A stretch of DNA of 64,000 bases from JAAZIN01 sp964441025 (GTDB lineage Bacteria > Bacillota > Dethiobacteria > DTU022), in NCBI GenBank assembly GCA_964441025.1, contig CAYTXG010000008.1, positions 38,936-102,935 of the forward strand, read 5' to 3'. Shown one piece after another: positions 15,954 through 25,103 of this stretch. The position numbers and the translations under genes are program-made. Below the pieces are notes generated by a model, which made no database searches, was not told the origin of the DNA, and saw nothing but the letters and a program-made list of their open reading frames with translations. Each line of letters begins with the position of its first letter. Position 1 is the stretch's first letter.

Positions 15954-16859
15954 TCAGGAGAGAAGGGCGCGAGCGAAGCCGGGGGCGTCAAAGGGGAGCA
16001 GGTCGTCGAGTTTCTCACCGACGCCTATATAGGAGACCGGCACCTTGAGGGTGTCCTGGATGCCGACGACGATGCCGCCGCGGGCGGTCCCGTCGAGCTT
16101 GGTCAACACCAGCCCCGTAATGGGGACCGCTTCGTTGAAATGCTGCGCCTGGGCGATACCGTTGTGGCCGGTGGTGGCATCGATGACCAGCAGCACGCGG
16201 TGCGGCGCCCCCGGCTGGATGCGGCCGATGACCCGGCTGATCTTCTTCAGCTCTTCCATCAGGTTGACCCTGGTATGAAGCCGCCCGGCGGTGTCTCCGA
16301 TAACCACATCAATTTGCCGCGCCCGGGCGGCCTGAAGGGCATCGTAAAAGACCGCCGAGGGATCGGAACCCGGCTGCTGCCTGATCAGCGCTACTCCCGC
16401 CCTTTCAGCCCAGATCTGCAGCTGATCAATGGCGGCGGCGCGGAAGGTGTCTCCGGCAACAAGCTGCACTGTACAGCCCTCCTGCCGGTAGAGGTGGGCC
16501 AGCTTGGCCGCGGTGGTGGTTTTGCCGGAGCCGTTAACGCCCACCAGCAGGATCACCAGGGGATCGCGGCCCGGCTTCCCCTGCTCTTCGGGCAGACTCA
16601 GCAGGGCGGTGATGCCCTCGAGAAGGATCTCCCTGGCCTCGACGCGGCTGCGCACTTTACGTCTGCCTGCTTCGCGGCGCAGCTGCTCAACAAGGTTCAT
16701 CGCTGTTTCAACGCCCACATCGCCCAGGATCAAGGCCTCCTCCAGCGACTCAAAAAACTCCTCGTTCAGCTCCCCCTCGCGGAAGAGGCGGTCAACCTGC
16801 CGCAAAAAGCCCTCCTTGCTCCGGGCCAGTCCGGTCTTGAATCGTTCCACCAGCTTCAA
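15954..16859 (-). CDS. ftsY: SRP receptor GTPase FtsY
   Basis: 301 residues, lacking a long acidic N-terminal A domain, as usual in Gram-positives. G-domain motifs: G-V-N-G-S-G-K-T-T-T near residue 108, D-T-A-G-R-L-H near residue 192, and T-K-L-D-G-T-A-R-G-G near residue 252. It receives SRP-ribosome complexes at the membrane. TTG at 16859 follows GGAGAGAG. It starts 13 bp after the smc stop, so the two are likely cotranscribed. Confidence 0.96.
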   Translation of the reverse strand: MKLVERFKTGLARSKEGFLRQVDRLFREGELNEEFFESLEEALILGDVGVETAMNLVEQLRREAGRRKVRSRVEAREILLEGITALLSLPEEQGKPGRDPLVILLVGVNGSGKTTTAAKLAHLYRQEGCTVQLVAGDTFRAAAIDQLQIWAERAGVALIRQQPGSDPSAVFYDALQAARARQIDVVIGDTAGRLHTRVNLMEELKKISRVIGRIQPGAPHRVLLVIDATTGHNGIAQAQHFNEAVPITGLVLTKLDGTARGGIVVGIQDTLKVPVSYIGVGEKLDDLLPFDAPGFARALLS

Positions 16860-16872
16860 GTTCTCTCTCTCC

Positions 16873-19800
16873 TTAACTCACTTTCTCATCCAGCTTAAGG
16901 GATACAATGTTGGAGACTCCTTCTTCGGGCATGGTCACCCCGTACAGGAGATCTGCCTCCTCCATGGTTCGGCGCCGGTGCGTAATCAAAATAAACTGGG
17001 CCTCCCGGGAAGCCTCTTTCAGATAGGAGGTAAAGCGGGTAAGGTTGATATCATCCAGGGAGGACTCCACCTCGTCGAGGAGGTAAAACGGAGCAGGCTT
17101 GTAACGCAAAATGGCAAAGATCAGGGCTACAGCGGCCAGCGATTTTTCCCCCGTTGAGAGAAGCGAAATATTCTGCAGCCTCTTTCCGGGCGGCTGAGCC
17201 ACGATCTCTATCCCCGCCTCCAGCAGGTTGTCCGGATCCGTCAAACTGAGATGAGCCTTGCCCCCCTGGAAGAGCGCACCGAAAACCTCCTGCAAGTTGT
17301 TGTTTATCGCGGTAAAAGCCTCATTAAAGAAATGGGCCATCCTCTCGTCGATTTCGCCGATGATACGGTGCAACGAAGACTCACCCTGCCTGAGATCATC
17401 CTGCTGCTCATTCAGGAAGCTGATCCGCTCCTGCAGCCGGGCCAGCTCATCGATAGCGCCCAGGTTTACGGCGCCCAGCGATTCAATGTCTTCGCCCAAA
17501 GTCTCGATCAGGTTCTCGCATTCGGCGGCATCAAAATCCTCCCCCGGTGGCACCGGCTCCTCCAGGCCGAAAAGCTCTTTAAAGCGATCCAGCTGATATG
17601 TAATCTCCGTTTGAAGGCGGCTCTGCTCCACGGCAAAATGCCTTTCCCTCTTTTCATAGCGGTCCAGCCTCTTCCGGCCCTGCCGCTGCTGCTCCTCCAG
17701 ATCTACCAGGGAGGCGGTCAGCGCGCCGCTCTCTTTTTTGCGCTCCTGGAGCCTGAGCGTCAGGGCTGCGCTCTCTTCGCGGAGCTGCTGCAGCAGGTCG
17801 GAAACCCTCTCCCGGTTGCTGTCAATTTCAGCCAGAGTTTCCGTAAATGCAGTTATTTCACGCTGCTTCTCCTGCTGCTCCTGCAAGGGCTGAACCAGCT
17901 CCAGTGATATCTTTTCCCGGTTCTGCCGCAGCGATTGCTCCTGCTCCTGTAAAGAGTTCAGCTTGAGCAGAGCCGCCGTGACAGCCTCCTCCAGCTCCTT
18001 TTTTTCCGCAAGGGAGCGCCGGTGGATCTCCTTTTTGCCCTCCAGCTCCGCTTCGGCAAGGGCGATCTCCGAAGCACAGCTCTGCTCCTCTGCGGCCAGG
18101 TTCTTGCGGCGTGCGGAGAGCTCCGCCAGCTCCTTTTCCAGTTCTCGCAGCGATGCCGCCGTCCCCTCCCTGCGCTGCTTCAGGATGCGGGCTGCAGTTG
18201 CACACTCGCCCAGTGCTTTTTCAGCCGCCTGGAGGTCTCCGGCGGATTCCGCCTGATCCCGACGCAGCGCAGCAGCCTCCGACGCAGCCTTCTCGATCTG
18301 CTCTTTAAGCCCTGCAATCTTCTCTTCCCAGGTTTGCTTCTTCTTATGCAGCAGGGCCAGCTCCCGTTCAAGATCTTCGATCTCGCGGCGCCGCCCCAGC
18401 GGCAGTCCGGCGCTGCGCGGGGGCATGCTGCCCCCCCGGATTGCTCCCCCGGGGTTGATCAGATCCCCCTCCAGGGAGATTATGCGGCAGCTGTAATTGA
18501 TCAGGCGGGCCGCCACAGTGGCCGCTTTCAGATCGCGGCAGATAAGAATTGAGCCGAGAAGGTAACTGGCCACCTTTTCATAAGCCGGCTTTACCTCAAC
18601 AAGATCCGACGCTTTCCCATACACATCTTCAAGGCTGCGCCATGCCGGAAAGCGCTCCAGCTTCGTTTCAGCCAGGCGAATCGTATCCAGCGGCAGGAAA
18701 GTGCACCAGCCCAGCTTCCGTTCCTTGAGAAAGCGGATCGCCTCCAAAGCGGCGCCCTCGCTGTCAACAACGATATATTGCAGCGCAGGTCCAAGTGCTG
18801 CTTCAATGGCCCGCTGAAAACGCTTTTCCACCGTGATCAGATCGACAACGGGGCCGACAATCCCTGACAGGGAACCCCTGTTTTGAATTATTTCACGCAC
18901 TCCCCGGTAATAACCGCTCAAGCCGGCTTCCTGGTCCCGGAGCAGCTGCAGACGGCTTTTCAGGCCGCCAAGCTCCTCGCGGCAGCGCTGCTCTTCCTGC
19001 TGCAGGGGAGGCAGCTCCCCCCTTAGTTTTTCAAGTCGCCCCTCCGCCGCGGCAAGCTGCGCCACAACCTTTGCGGCGTTTTTCTCCGCTCCACCCGCCG
19101 CAGTAGTAAGCTCCCCATGCCTGGTGTCGAGAAGCGCCGCCTCTTTGGCCAGTGCCTCCTCATCCCGGAGCAGGGCTTCATGCCGCCGGTTTAACCGCTC
19201 CGCCTGCTGCCCCGTCTCCTCCAGGGCAGACTCCAGCCCCCTCCGGCGGGCCGCCGCCCGGTAAAGTCTCTGCTGCTGCTGCTCCACATCTCCGGCGGAG
19301 AACTCCGCCTCAAACCGCTTCATCTTATCCTGAAGCAGGCGGCAGCTCTCTTCCTCCGCGGCAGCGGCCTCCCTTTTTGCATGCAGTTCACGGGCGCCGC
19401 TCTCTTTTTCACCGCTCAACCTCCCGATCGCGGCGGCAAGCTGCTCCAGGCGCTGTTCACTCCGGGTAATCTGCTCCCGGCAGTGGTTTTCCCTTTCCTC
19501 CAGCAGGCGCAGCTCATTTTCCTGCCGCTCCATTTCCCTTGATGCGCCGTTGGCCTGCTGCTCCAGTTCCCCATAGCTGCGCTCCTCCTCATGCTGCCGC
19601 AGTTTCAGCCGCTGCAGCTCCTCCTCCTGCCGCCCGCTGCGCGCAGCCGTTGCACTCAGCGAATCCGTAATACCCTGCAGCCGCCTCTCCACCCCGGCCA
19701 GCTCCCCCCGGGACAATGAAAGCCTGTGGGAGAGAAGCTCTTTCTGGGCTTCATCGATCTGCCCTCGCAGATCCCGGTAGCGACGCGCCGTCTCCGCCTG

Positions 19801-20421
19801 GATGGTAAGCGGTTCTATCTGCGATTCCAGCTCCAGGACCAGATCCTGCACCCGCACCAGGTTTTCCCTTGTTTCATCCAAACGCCGCCGTGCTTCATTT
19901 TTACGAAGCTTGTACTTCAGTATGCCGGCGGCCTCTTCGAATATCTCTCTTCTGTCCTCGGGTTTGCTGTTGATGATCGCTTCAACGCGGCCCTGGCTGA
20001 CAATTGAGTATATCTCCCGGCCCGCCCCGGTATCGAGGAAAAGACCCGTTATATCTTTCAGGCGGCAGGGAGATTTATTGATCAGGTATTCACTTTCGCC
20101 GGAGCGGTAAATCCGGCGGGTCACGGTGATCTCCTCATAGTCCAGGTCCAACAGATGCCCCACACCGCTGAAGGTCAGGGATACTTCGGCGTAATTCAGG
20201 GCCCGCCGGCCGGCGCTTCCTGAAAAGATAACCTCTTCCATCCGGTTGCCGCGCAGCGCTTTCACACTCTGTTCGCCCAGGGCCCATCTCACTGCGTCAA
20301 CAATGTTGCTTTTGCCGCAGCCGTTTGGGCCGATGACGGCGGTAATGCCCTTCTCCAGCTCCAGCTCCGTTTTGTCGGCAAAGGATTTAAAACCAAATAA
20401 CTCAATGCACTTCAACTGCAT
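16873..20421 (-). CDS. smc: Chromosome segregation ATPase SMC
   Basis: 1182 residues, full length. Head: G-P-N-G-C-G-K-S-N-I near residue 31. Two long coiled coils rich in E, Q and R flank a hinge near residues 505-670 (G-I-V-G-P-V-V-D ... G-G-A-I-R-G-G-S). C-terminal ABC signature L-S-T-G-E-K-S near residue 1085 and Walker B L-L-D-E-V-E-S-S-L-D-D. It forms condensin with ScpA/ScpB (not here) and compacts the chromosome. Many antisense open frames across it are shadows of GC-rich coiled-coil codons. Confidence 0.98.
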   Translation of the reverse strand: MQLKCIELFGFKSFADKTELELEKGITAVIGPNGCGKSNIVDAVRWALGEQSVKALRGNRMEEVIFSGSAGRRALNYAEVSLTFSGVGHLLDLDYEEITVTRRIYRSGESEYLINKSPCRLKDITGLFLDTGAGREIYSIVSQGRVEAIINSKPEDRREIFEEAAGILKYKLRKNEARRRLDETRENLVRVQDLVLELESQIEPLTIQAETARRYRDLRGQIDEAQKELLSHRLSLSRGELAGVERRLQGITDSLSATAARSGRQEEELQRLKLRQHEEERSYGELEQQANGASREMERQENELRLLEERENHCREQITRSEQRLEQLAAAIGRLSGEKESGARELHAKREAAAAEEESCRLLQDKMKRFEAEFSAGDVEQQQQRLYRAAARRRGLESALEETGQQAERLNRRHEALLRDEEALAKEAALLDTRHGELTTAAGGAEKNAAKVVAQLAAAEGRLEKLRGELPPLQQEEQRCREELGGLKSRLQLLRDQEAGLSGYYRGVREIIQNRGSLSGIVGPVVDLITVEKRFQRAIEAALGPALQYIVVDSEGAALEAIRFLKERKLGWCTFLPLDTIRLAETKLERFPAWRSLEDVYGKASDLVEVKPAYEKVASYLLGSILICRDLKAATVAARLINYSCRIISLEGDLINPGGAIRGGSMPPRSAGLPLGRRREIEDLERELALLHKKKQTWEEKIAGLKEQIEKAASEAAALRRDQAESAGDLQAAEKALGECATAARILKQRREGTAASLRELEKELAELSARRKNLAAEEQSCASEIALAEAELEGKKEIHRRSLAEKKELEEAVTAALLKLNSLQEQEQSLRQNREKISLELVQPLQEQQEKQREITAFTETLAEIDSNRERVSDLLQQLREESAALTLRLQERKKESGALTASLVDLEEQQRQGRKRLDRYEKRERHFAVEQSRLQTEITYQLDRFKELFGLEEPVPPGEDFDAAECENLIETLGEDIESLGAVNLGAIDELARLQERISFLNEQQDDLRQGESSLHRIIGEIDERMAHFFNEAFTAINNNLQEVFGALFQGGKAHLSLTDPDNLLEAGIEIVAQPPGKRLQNISLLSTGEKSLAAVALIFAILRYKPAPFYLLDEVESSLDDINLTRFTSYLKEASREAQFILITHRRRTMEEADLLYGVTMPEEGVSNIVSLKLDEKVS

Positions 20422-20491
20422 AGCTTTATTCCCCCGGGCAAAAATAAACCTGCCTGTTTAAAGCAGGTCAAAAAAGACATAGATGTCAATG

Positions 20492-20752
20492 TTATCTCGG
20501 CTCAACGATAAATTTAAGAGCCGTTCTCTCCTCGCCGCTGATCTTAATCTCTACAAAAGCCGGTATAACCACAAGGTTAATCCCGTTGGGGGCCAGAAAC
20601 CCCCTGGCAATGGCAATTGCCTTGATCGCCTGGTTCACTGCGCCTGCACCCACCGCCTGTAGCTCAACTGAACCTTCATTCCTGATCACCGCTGCTACTG
20701 CACCTGCAACTGCTTTTGGCTTCGAGCCTGCCGAAATTCTTAAAGTCTCCAT
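20492..20752 (-). CDS. spoVS: Stage V sporulation protein S
   Basis: 86 residues, full length and strongly conserved: L-R-I-S-A-G-S-K-P-K-A-V-A-G-A-V-A, A-V-G-A-G-A-V-N-Q-A-I-K-A-I-A-I-A-R-G, and the C-terminal A-L-K-F-I-V-E-P-R. It is an Alba-like small protein needed for late sporulation steps in Bacillus. It lies between rnc and smc, an insertion into the usual rnc-smc order. The 147-bp gap to rnc leaves room for its own promoter. Confidence 0.96.
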   Translation of the reverse strand: METLRISAGSKPKAVAGAVAAVIRNEGSVELQAVGAGAVNQAIKAIAIARGFLAPNGINLVVIPAFVEIKISGEERTALKFIVEPR

Positions 20753-20899
20753 CCTCTAGAGCAGCTCTCCCTCCTAAAGTGGTCGGGCTCAAGGCAATCA
20801 ATGTTTATCAATTCTTGATTAATTTTGAAAATACCTTCTCCGTCAAGCCATAATTATTCCGGCGCCGGTCCCCCCGGCTTCCACAGGAAAGATGACCGG

Positions 20900-21622
20900 T
20901 CAGCCAAACTCCAGCCATGCCTTTTTGGCCGCAGCCTGCTCCGCCTCCTTTTTGCTCCGCCCCGAGCCGCAGCCTGCGGCGCTTCGCCCGCCTAACAGGA
21001 CTTCCGCCTCAAAGATTTTATCATGGTCGGGACCGCTTTCCCGTATAATACGGTATTCGGGAGTTATACCGTCACGGGCCTGGATAAATTCCTGGAGCAG
21101 CGTTTTATAGTCGCGATGTAAAAAGCCGCCGTCTAGATGTTCAAGGGCGGGGTGATAAAGCTGGATGATATAAAGGCTGCTCTTTTCCAAACCGAGATCG
21201 AGAAAGAGAGCGCCGAAAAGCGCCTCAAGGGCATCGGACAGCAGCGAAGGGCGGCCGGCGCCGCCTCCCGCCGCCTCCCCTTTACCAAGACGCAAGTAAG
21301 AGCCCAACTCACAGGTTTCGGCCAGGCCGGCCAGGGTTGCTTCGCAAACCAGATCGGCACGCAGCCTGGTCAACCTTCCCTCAGGCAGGTGAGGATATAA
21401 AAAATAAAGATGATCGCTAATAACCAGCTGTAGAACAGCATCCCCCAAAAATTCAAGGCGCTCATTGTGAGCATCAAAATTGCCCTGTTCGTGCGCGAAT
21501 GAGGAGTGTGTCAGCGCCTGCTCATAGAGCCTGCTCTCACCGATCTCCCACCGCAGGGTATGCAAAAAATCCCCGATCCGCTCAGACCAGGACATCTCTT
21601 CCTTCGGGTTATGCGTTGCCAT
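20900..21622 (-). CDS. rnc: Ribonuclease III
   Basis: 240 residues. It cleaves double-stranded RNA, including rRNA precursors. The nuclease signature N-E-R-L-E-F-L-G-D-A-V-L near residue 57 has the catalytic acidic residues. A second acidic patch D-A-L-E-A-L-F-G-A-L lies near residue 130. A C-terminal dsRNA-binding domain ends with the K-K-E-A-E-Q-A-A-A-K-K-A-W motif. Its start overlaps the end of a possible small reading frame. Confidence 0.95.
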   Translation of the reverse strand: MATHNPKEEMSWSERIGDFLHTLRWEIGESRLYEQALTHSSFAHEQGNFDAHNERLEFLGDAVLQLVISDHLYFLYPHLPEGRLTRLRADLVCEATLAGLAETCELGSYLRLGKGEAAGGGAGRPSLLSDALEALFGALFLDLGLEKSSLYIIQLYHPALEHLDGGFLHRDYKTLLQEFIQARDGITPEYRIIRESGPDHDKIFEAEVLLGGRSAAGCGSGRSKKEAEQAAAKKAWLEFG

Positions 21623-21764
21623 AGTCTTTCACCGCCAGGTTAACATTGGTTTTAGCGAAACCGCTTGAGTTGTTCCAGGACACATCGATCTTTATGCCGC
21701 CTTTTCCGCTGGAGAGGAACGCATCCGGGAAGGTGCACAATCGCCCGGGGCAGTCCCCCGTCAT
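21609..21764 (-). CDS. Possible small protein between acpP and rnc
   Basis: A 51-codon frame from ATG at 21764 that fills the 209-bp acpP-rnc gap and ends 14 nt inside rnc (…N-A-stop). Codons in its second half look natural for this genome, with the peptide reading G-G-I-K-I-D-V-S-W-N-N-S-S-G-F-A-K-T-N. It is not antisense to any gene. The frame opens further upstream to 21860, which would overlap acpP. The ribosome site is poor (GGGGAG only 1 nt before ATG). I do not recognise the family; it could be a degraded gene or chance. Confidence 0.3.
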   Translation of the reverse strand: MTGDCPGRLCTFPDAFLSSGKGGIKIDVSWNNSSGFAKTNVNLAVKDYGNA

Positions 21765-21831
21765 ACTCCCCGGGGGTTGTTCATCCCCGGACCCCTTTGC
21801 CTCCGCCTGCTCGCTCTTCCTCCCAATAACT

Positions 21832-22059
21832 CTATAGTTTCGATTCAATGTACCTGACAATATCGCCGATGCTCTTAATGTTTTCTATCTCCTGGTCTGA
21901 TATTTCCAGATCGAATTCTTCTTCCAGCGCCATCACCAGCTCCACGATATCGAGAGAGTCGGCATCGATCTCCTCAAAAGTGGTCTCTGCCGAGAGATTG
22001 TCAAGCGACACCTCGAGCTGCTCCGACACAATGGACTTGACTTTTTCTTCAACGCTCAC
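21832..22059 (-). CDS. acpP: Acyl carrier protein
   Basis: 75 residues. The phosphopantetheine site D-A-D-S-L-D-I-V-E-L-V near residue 34 carries the modified Ser. It is acidic throughout, ending Y-I-E-S-K-L. An in-frame GTG at 22068 lies inside the GGAGGTG ribosome site; the GTG at 22059 has correct 8-nt spacing, so I chose it. It carries acyl chains for fatty acid and phospholipid synthesis. The fabD, fabG and fabF genes that often adjoin it are absent here. Confidence 0.95.
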   Translation of the reverse strand: MSVEEKVKSIVSEQLEVSLDNLSAETTFEEIDADSLDIVELVMALEEEFDLEISDQEIENIKSIGDIVRYIESKL

Positions 22060-22166
22060 CCCGAACACCTCCTTCCTGCTATTGTTTATACCTGTGTAAC
22101 CTCCGCTGCCGGCTGAGGGCGCCGCCCACTCCGGTGCAGCGCTGTTTATATTTCTCCATCGCGGCG

Positions 22167-23186
22167 CTACCTTCCTTTGGCAGACAGGGGGGCTTTGCGG
22201 AGCGCTTCCTGGAACAAGGATTTAAGCTGCAGCTGAACAAAAGGGTAGGCCTGTTGCAGAATAGCCCACTCAATTGAATCAGCCCGTGAAGAGCCGTGGC
22301 ATTTAATGCACAGACCTTTTACCCCGATCAGGGGTGCCCCGCCGTACCTGGTGCTCTCCACCCAGGCTCGCAGCCCCGGCAAAGACGCTGCTGAAGGAGC
22401 ACCGTCGCGATCAGGCGGTTTGCACGCCCGCTCCCCTTTCAGCTGTGACATAACCGACCGGGCGAACCCCTCCGTTGTTTTCAAAAGGACGTTCCCCACA
22501 AAGCCGTCGCAGACAACCACATCGGCGCCGCCAAAAAAAAGATCCGTGCCCTCAATATTACCACAAAAACCGGCAACATATTCCTGGAAAAGGGGCAGGG
22601 TTTTCCTGACCTGGCTGTTGCCCTTGTTCAGCTCAGAACCCACATTAAGCAGGGCTACCCGCGGAGAAGAACAACCCAGCAGTTTCTGCGAATAGACACT
22701 GCCCATGAAAGCATACTGGACCAGCTGCTCGGGTTTGGCATCCATGTTTGCGCCTACATCGAGAACTACAAGGGGGGCACCGTTGAAGCAGTGCATCACT
22801 GCAAGCAGGGCCGGCCGGTTCACCTTCGGGAGTCTTCCCAAAAATAGAAGCGCTCCCACCATCAAAGCCCCGGTATTGCCGGCGCTCAAAACGGCATCCG
22901 CCTCTCCCTTCCGCACCAGCTGCAGAGCTTTTACCAGGGATGATTCCCCTTTCCGGCGGATGGCCAGGCCGGGATTATCATCACCGCGAATTACTTCGCC
23001 GGCATGGATGATCTCCAGCCGCTGCGCAGGGTATGACATCCCGGCAAGGATGTCCCTGATCTGTTCCTGATGTCCAAGGAGCGTAATTTTCAGATCCACT
23101 TTAGCGTGAAGGGCCTTTACAGCCCCCAGAACAATCTCCTGCGGCGCATGATCGCCGCCCATGGCGTCAACAGCCAGCCTGACCAA
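22167..23186 (-). CDS. plsX: Phosphate acyltransferase PlsX
   Basis: 339 residues. It converts acyl-ACP to acyl-phosphate for phosphatidic acid synthesis. Marks: V-D-A-M-G-G-D-H-A-P near residue 5, S-A-G-N-T-G-A-L-M near residue 101, D-V-G-A-N-M-D near residue 140, and C-D-G-F-V-G-N-V-L-L-K near residue 229. The start appears to be TTG at 23186 with AAGGGG upstream. It lies between rpmF and acpP in the conserved lipid block. Confidence 0.95.
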   Translation of the reverse strand: MVRLAVDAMGGDHAPQEIVLGAVKALHAKVDLKITLLGHQEQIRDILAGMSYPAQRLEIIHAGEVIRGDDNPGLAIRRKGESSLVKALQLVRKGEADAVLSAGNTGALMVGALLFLGRLPKVNRPALLAVMHCFNGAPLVVLDVGANMDAKPEQLVQYAFMGSVYSQKLLGCSSPRVALLNVGSELNKGNSQVRKTLPLFQEYVAGFCGNIEGTDLFFGGADVVVCDGFVGNVLLKTTEGFARSVMSQLKGERACKPPDRDGAPSAASLPGLRAWVESTRYGGAPLIGVKGLCIKCHGSSRADSIEWAILQQAYPFVQLQLKSLFQEALRKAPLSAKGR

Positions 23187-23272
23187 AGTGCATGACCCCT
23201 TCCCTGCGACGCACCCGAAATAGATACGCCCCTTTGATTCAATAAAAGGGGCGCAGGGCTATAAAAACCATG

Positions 23273-23449
23273 CTACTCTACTTTGAGGGCCTCTCTGTTT
23301 TTGTAATAACCGCATTTCAAACAAATCCGGTGGAGCGGTTTTAGCTCGTGACACTGCGGACAGGGAACCAGATGCGGCGCCTCCACTTTTTTGTGGCTCC
23401 GCCTCTGATCACGCCTGGCGCGGGAAGTTCTTCTCTTTGGAACAGCCAT
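23273..23449 (-). CDS. rpmF: 50S ribosomal protein L32
   Basis: 58 residues: begins M-A-V-P-K-R-R-T-S-R-A-R-R-D-Q-R-R. The zinc-binding form is shown by C-P-Q-C near residue 30 and C-L-K-C near residue 43. The ATG follows GGAGGGGGATTC. It lies 21 bp after the YceD-like gene, the usual pairing. Confidence 0.96.
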   Translation of the reverse strand: MAVPKRRTSRARRDQRRSHKKVEAPHLVPCPQCHELKPLHRICLKCGYYKNREALKVE

Positions 23450-23470
23450 GAATCCCCCTCCTTAATAGAA

Positions 23471-24007
23471 TCAAGCCCGGTCGCCCGGATAAAAATCTTT
23501 CAGTTTCTGCAAACGGAGATCGATGTTGGCTTCACCCTCGCAGGAGCATGCGCCCTTGTTCAGATCGACGCCGCAACCTGCACAGAGCCCCCGGCAGTCA
23601 GGCTTGCAAAGCGGATTGTAGACCTGGCTGAGAAAATAAAGCTGCCTGACAAATTCCTTTAGATAAAGGTAGTCACCGCTCACGGTAAGCTCGTTCGCCG
23701 TCTCCAGGGCCAGCTCTTCAGGCGATAATTTTTTGTCCTGAAGGGGCGCCATTGTAAAGAGCTCCTCAAAATCAGAGTCAAGCTTCTGCCGGAAAGGCCG
23801 CAGGCAGCGGCAGCAGGCAACATCCGTATCCGCCTGCAGTTTTCCGGCGACAATGATTTTATCGCCGCTGCTGCGCACTTTCACAGCTAGAAAAAAACTG
23901 CTTTTCTCATCGGCCGCCTCGTCAAAATAATCTTTGATCCTGCCCTGAAAACGGTATTCCAGCGCTTCGCCGCTTTTCTGTTTAACCCGTGGCAGGAAAA
24001 TCCGCAT
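23471..24007 (-). CDS. YceD/DUF177 family protein
   Basis: About 178 residues. It has a central C-C-R-C-L-R-P-F near residue 63 and a C-terminal cysteine cluster (C-K-P-D-C-R-G-L-C-A-G-C-G) typical of DUF177. It is encoded immediately upstream of rpmF; YceD is linked to rRNA and L32 biogenesis in bacteria and plastids. The frame extends to 24106, but ATG at 24007 after GGAAG begins the conserved region and avoids an AT-rich intergenic stretch. Confidence 0.88.
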   Translation of the reverse strand: MRIFLPRVKQKSGEALEYRFQGRIKDYFDEAADEKSSFFLAVKVRSSGDKIIVAGKLQADTDVACCRCLRPFRQKLDSDFEELFTMAPLQDKKLSPEELALETANELTVSGDYLYLKEFVRQLYFLSQVYNPLCKPDCRGLCAGCGVDLNKGACSCEGEANIDLRLQKLKDFYPGDRA

Positions 24008-24114
24008 CTTTCTTCCATCCTTTGCAAAACTAAAACAATTATACTGAGCTTGATTTTCTTTGTCAACAAAACGAGGCAGGGAGAAATTGGGGACGGGGGT
24101 GCGCAAGTACTTGC

Positions 24115-24528
24115 TCAGTAGGTGATGCTGTCTATATCCCTCTCATTTCCCTGCGGCGCCTGCGAAAAAACAATCAAGATTCTGTTGGGCAGGCAGACAA
24201 TACTTTCATAGGAATGGGCAATCCATCCGGTATGAGAACAGATACCCCTGGGGCAAAGCGCTTCAGGCAGAGGGAGCATCCTGACCCGGCCGTCTTTAAT
24301 CTCCAGGGAGGCCTGGTGCCGCCCCTGATCATAAGGAAATGAATAGATGAAACAGTCCTCCGGGGCTAAGGACAGCTCCGCAACAGCCCGATTATCCACA
24401 TGGATAGTCAGATATTTCTGCTGTGAAGCACCGCTTCTGTGCAGATTCAGCCACAAGCCGGCACATCCGGCCAGGAGCAGGACAGCGATGATCACATAAT
24501 CGGCGACTTTCAAGCGAAGCTGATCCAT
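24115..24528 (-). CDS. NusG domain II-containing membrane protein
   Basis: 137 residues: an N-terminal membrane helix (V-A-D-Y-V-I-I-A-V-L-L-L-A-G near residue 8), then an exported beta-rich NusG-II-like domain. Its motif C-P-R-G-I-C-S-H-T-G-W-I near residue 92 and L-P-N-R-I-L-I-V are characteristic. Such proteins often sit beside FMN-binding or ApbE-like genes; here none is adjacent, and the function is unknown. GGAGG precedes the ATG. Confidence 0.85.
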   Translation of the reverse strand: MDQLRLKVADYVIIAVLLLAGCAGLWLNLHRSGASQQKYLTIHVDNRAVAELSLAPEDCFIYSFPYDQGRHQASLEIKDGRVRMLPLPEALCPRGICSHTGWIAHSYESIVCLPNRILIVFSQAPQGNERDIDSITY

Positions 24529-24553
24529 TCATTTTGCCTCCGCTAGGAATTAT

Positions 24554-24628
24554 AACATGAAAGAAGCCCCCGATCAGCTAGGCGGCCCTGCATGAAGGGG
24601 GGCCGCCTGCAATATAACAGGGCTTCTC
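24554..24628 (-). terminator. Terminator region after the spore coat pair
   Basis: Minus strand: GAAGCCC and GGGCTTCTTTC arms enclose an inner AGGCGGCC/GGCCGCCT stem. It lies immediately after the stop at 24631. Confidence 0.65.
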
Positions 24629-24630
24629 AC

Positions 24631-24858
24631 CTAGCCCATGGTATCCTGGTTCATCGGAACCTTGTACCAGCCCATATCCTGCATATAGCGAAAGATCTTT
24701 TCCTGCGAGGCAATGCACTGGCTCTGGTAGTCGACAAAAGTCTGGCGTATGGCGGGATCCTGCGCCTCCATAACTGCATGTAAATAGCTGCCGGCATTTA
24801 ATTTGATGCTGGAGAGGATATCTCCGGCAATGTCCTTTTCTGTTAACTGCTGCACCAT
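24631..24858 (-). CDS. CotF-like spore coat protein
   Basis: 75 residues. It resembles the coat F domain: D-I-A-G-D-I-L-S-S-I-K near residue 9, A-Q-D-P-A-I-R-Q near residue 32, and the C-terminal M-G-W-Y-K-V-P. These small helical proteins of the ferritin-like superfamily are laid down on the spore surface. The GGAGG ribosome site is well placed. It follows a second CotF-like gene by 14 bp. Confidence 0.82.
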   Translation of the reverse strand: MVQQLTEKDIAGDILSSIKLNAGSYLHAVMEAQDPAIRQTFVDYQSQCIASQEKIFRYMQDMGWYKVPMNQDTMG

Positions 24859-24872
24859 CCGGCTCTACCTCC

Positions 24873-25103
24873 TTATGAAGTGATGTACTGGGCTCCGCCG
24901 GCTTCGCTCAATGTCGTAGAAAGCCATTGCGCCCGCTGCTGACACTGTGTGCTAAGCTCATTGATCAGGTTGCGCAGGCGCGGATCCTGAACCTGGGCGG
25001 AGTAAGCCTGCATTTTTTTGCTGCAGAGCGACTCTGCCTGGTACTGATGGAACAGGCACATAAATTCCGCCTTGCCCACGTTGCGCATGGTCGCTGCCTT
25101 CAT
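24873..25103 (-). CDS. CotF-like spore coat protein, second copy
   Basis: 76 residues with the same helical plan as the downstream gene: F-M-C-L-F-H-Q-Y-Q-A-E-S-L-C near residue 14, Q-D-P-R-L-R-N near residue 39 and C-Q-Q-R-A-Q-W near residue 54. It ends A-Q-Y-I-T-S, which is non-conserved. The pair probably arose by duplication and forms one sporulation operon. GGGAGG precedes the ATG. No sigma-E/K promoter could be assigned with confidence. Confidence 0.72.
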   Translation of the reverse strand: MKAATMRNVGKAEFMCLFHQYQAESLCSKKMQAYSAQVQDPRLRNLINELSTQCQQRAQWLSTTLSEAGGAQYITS

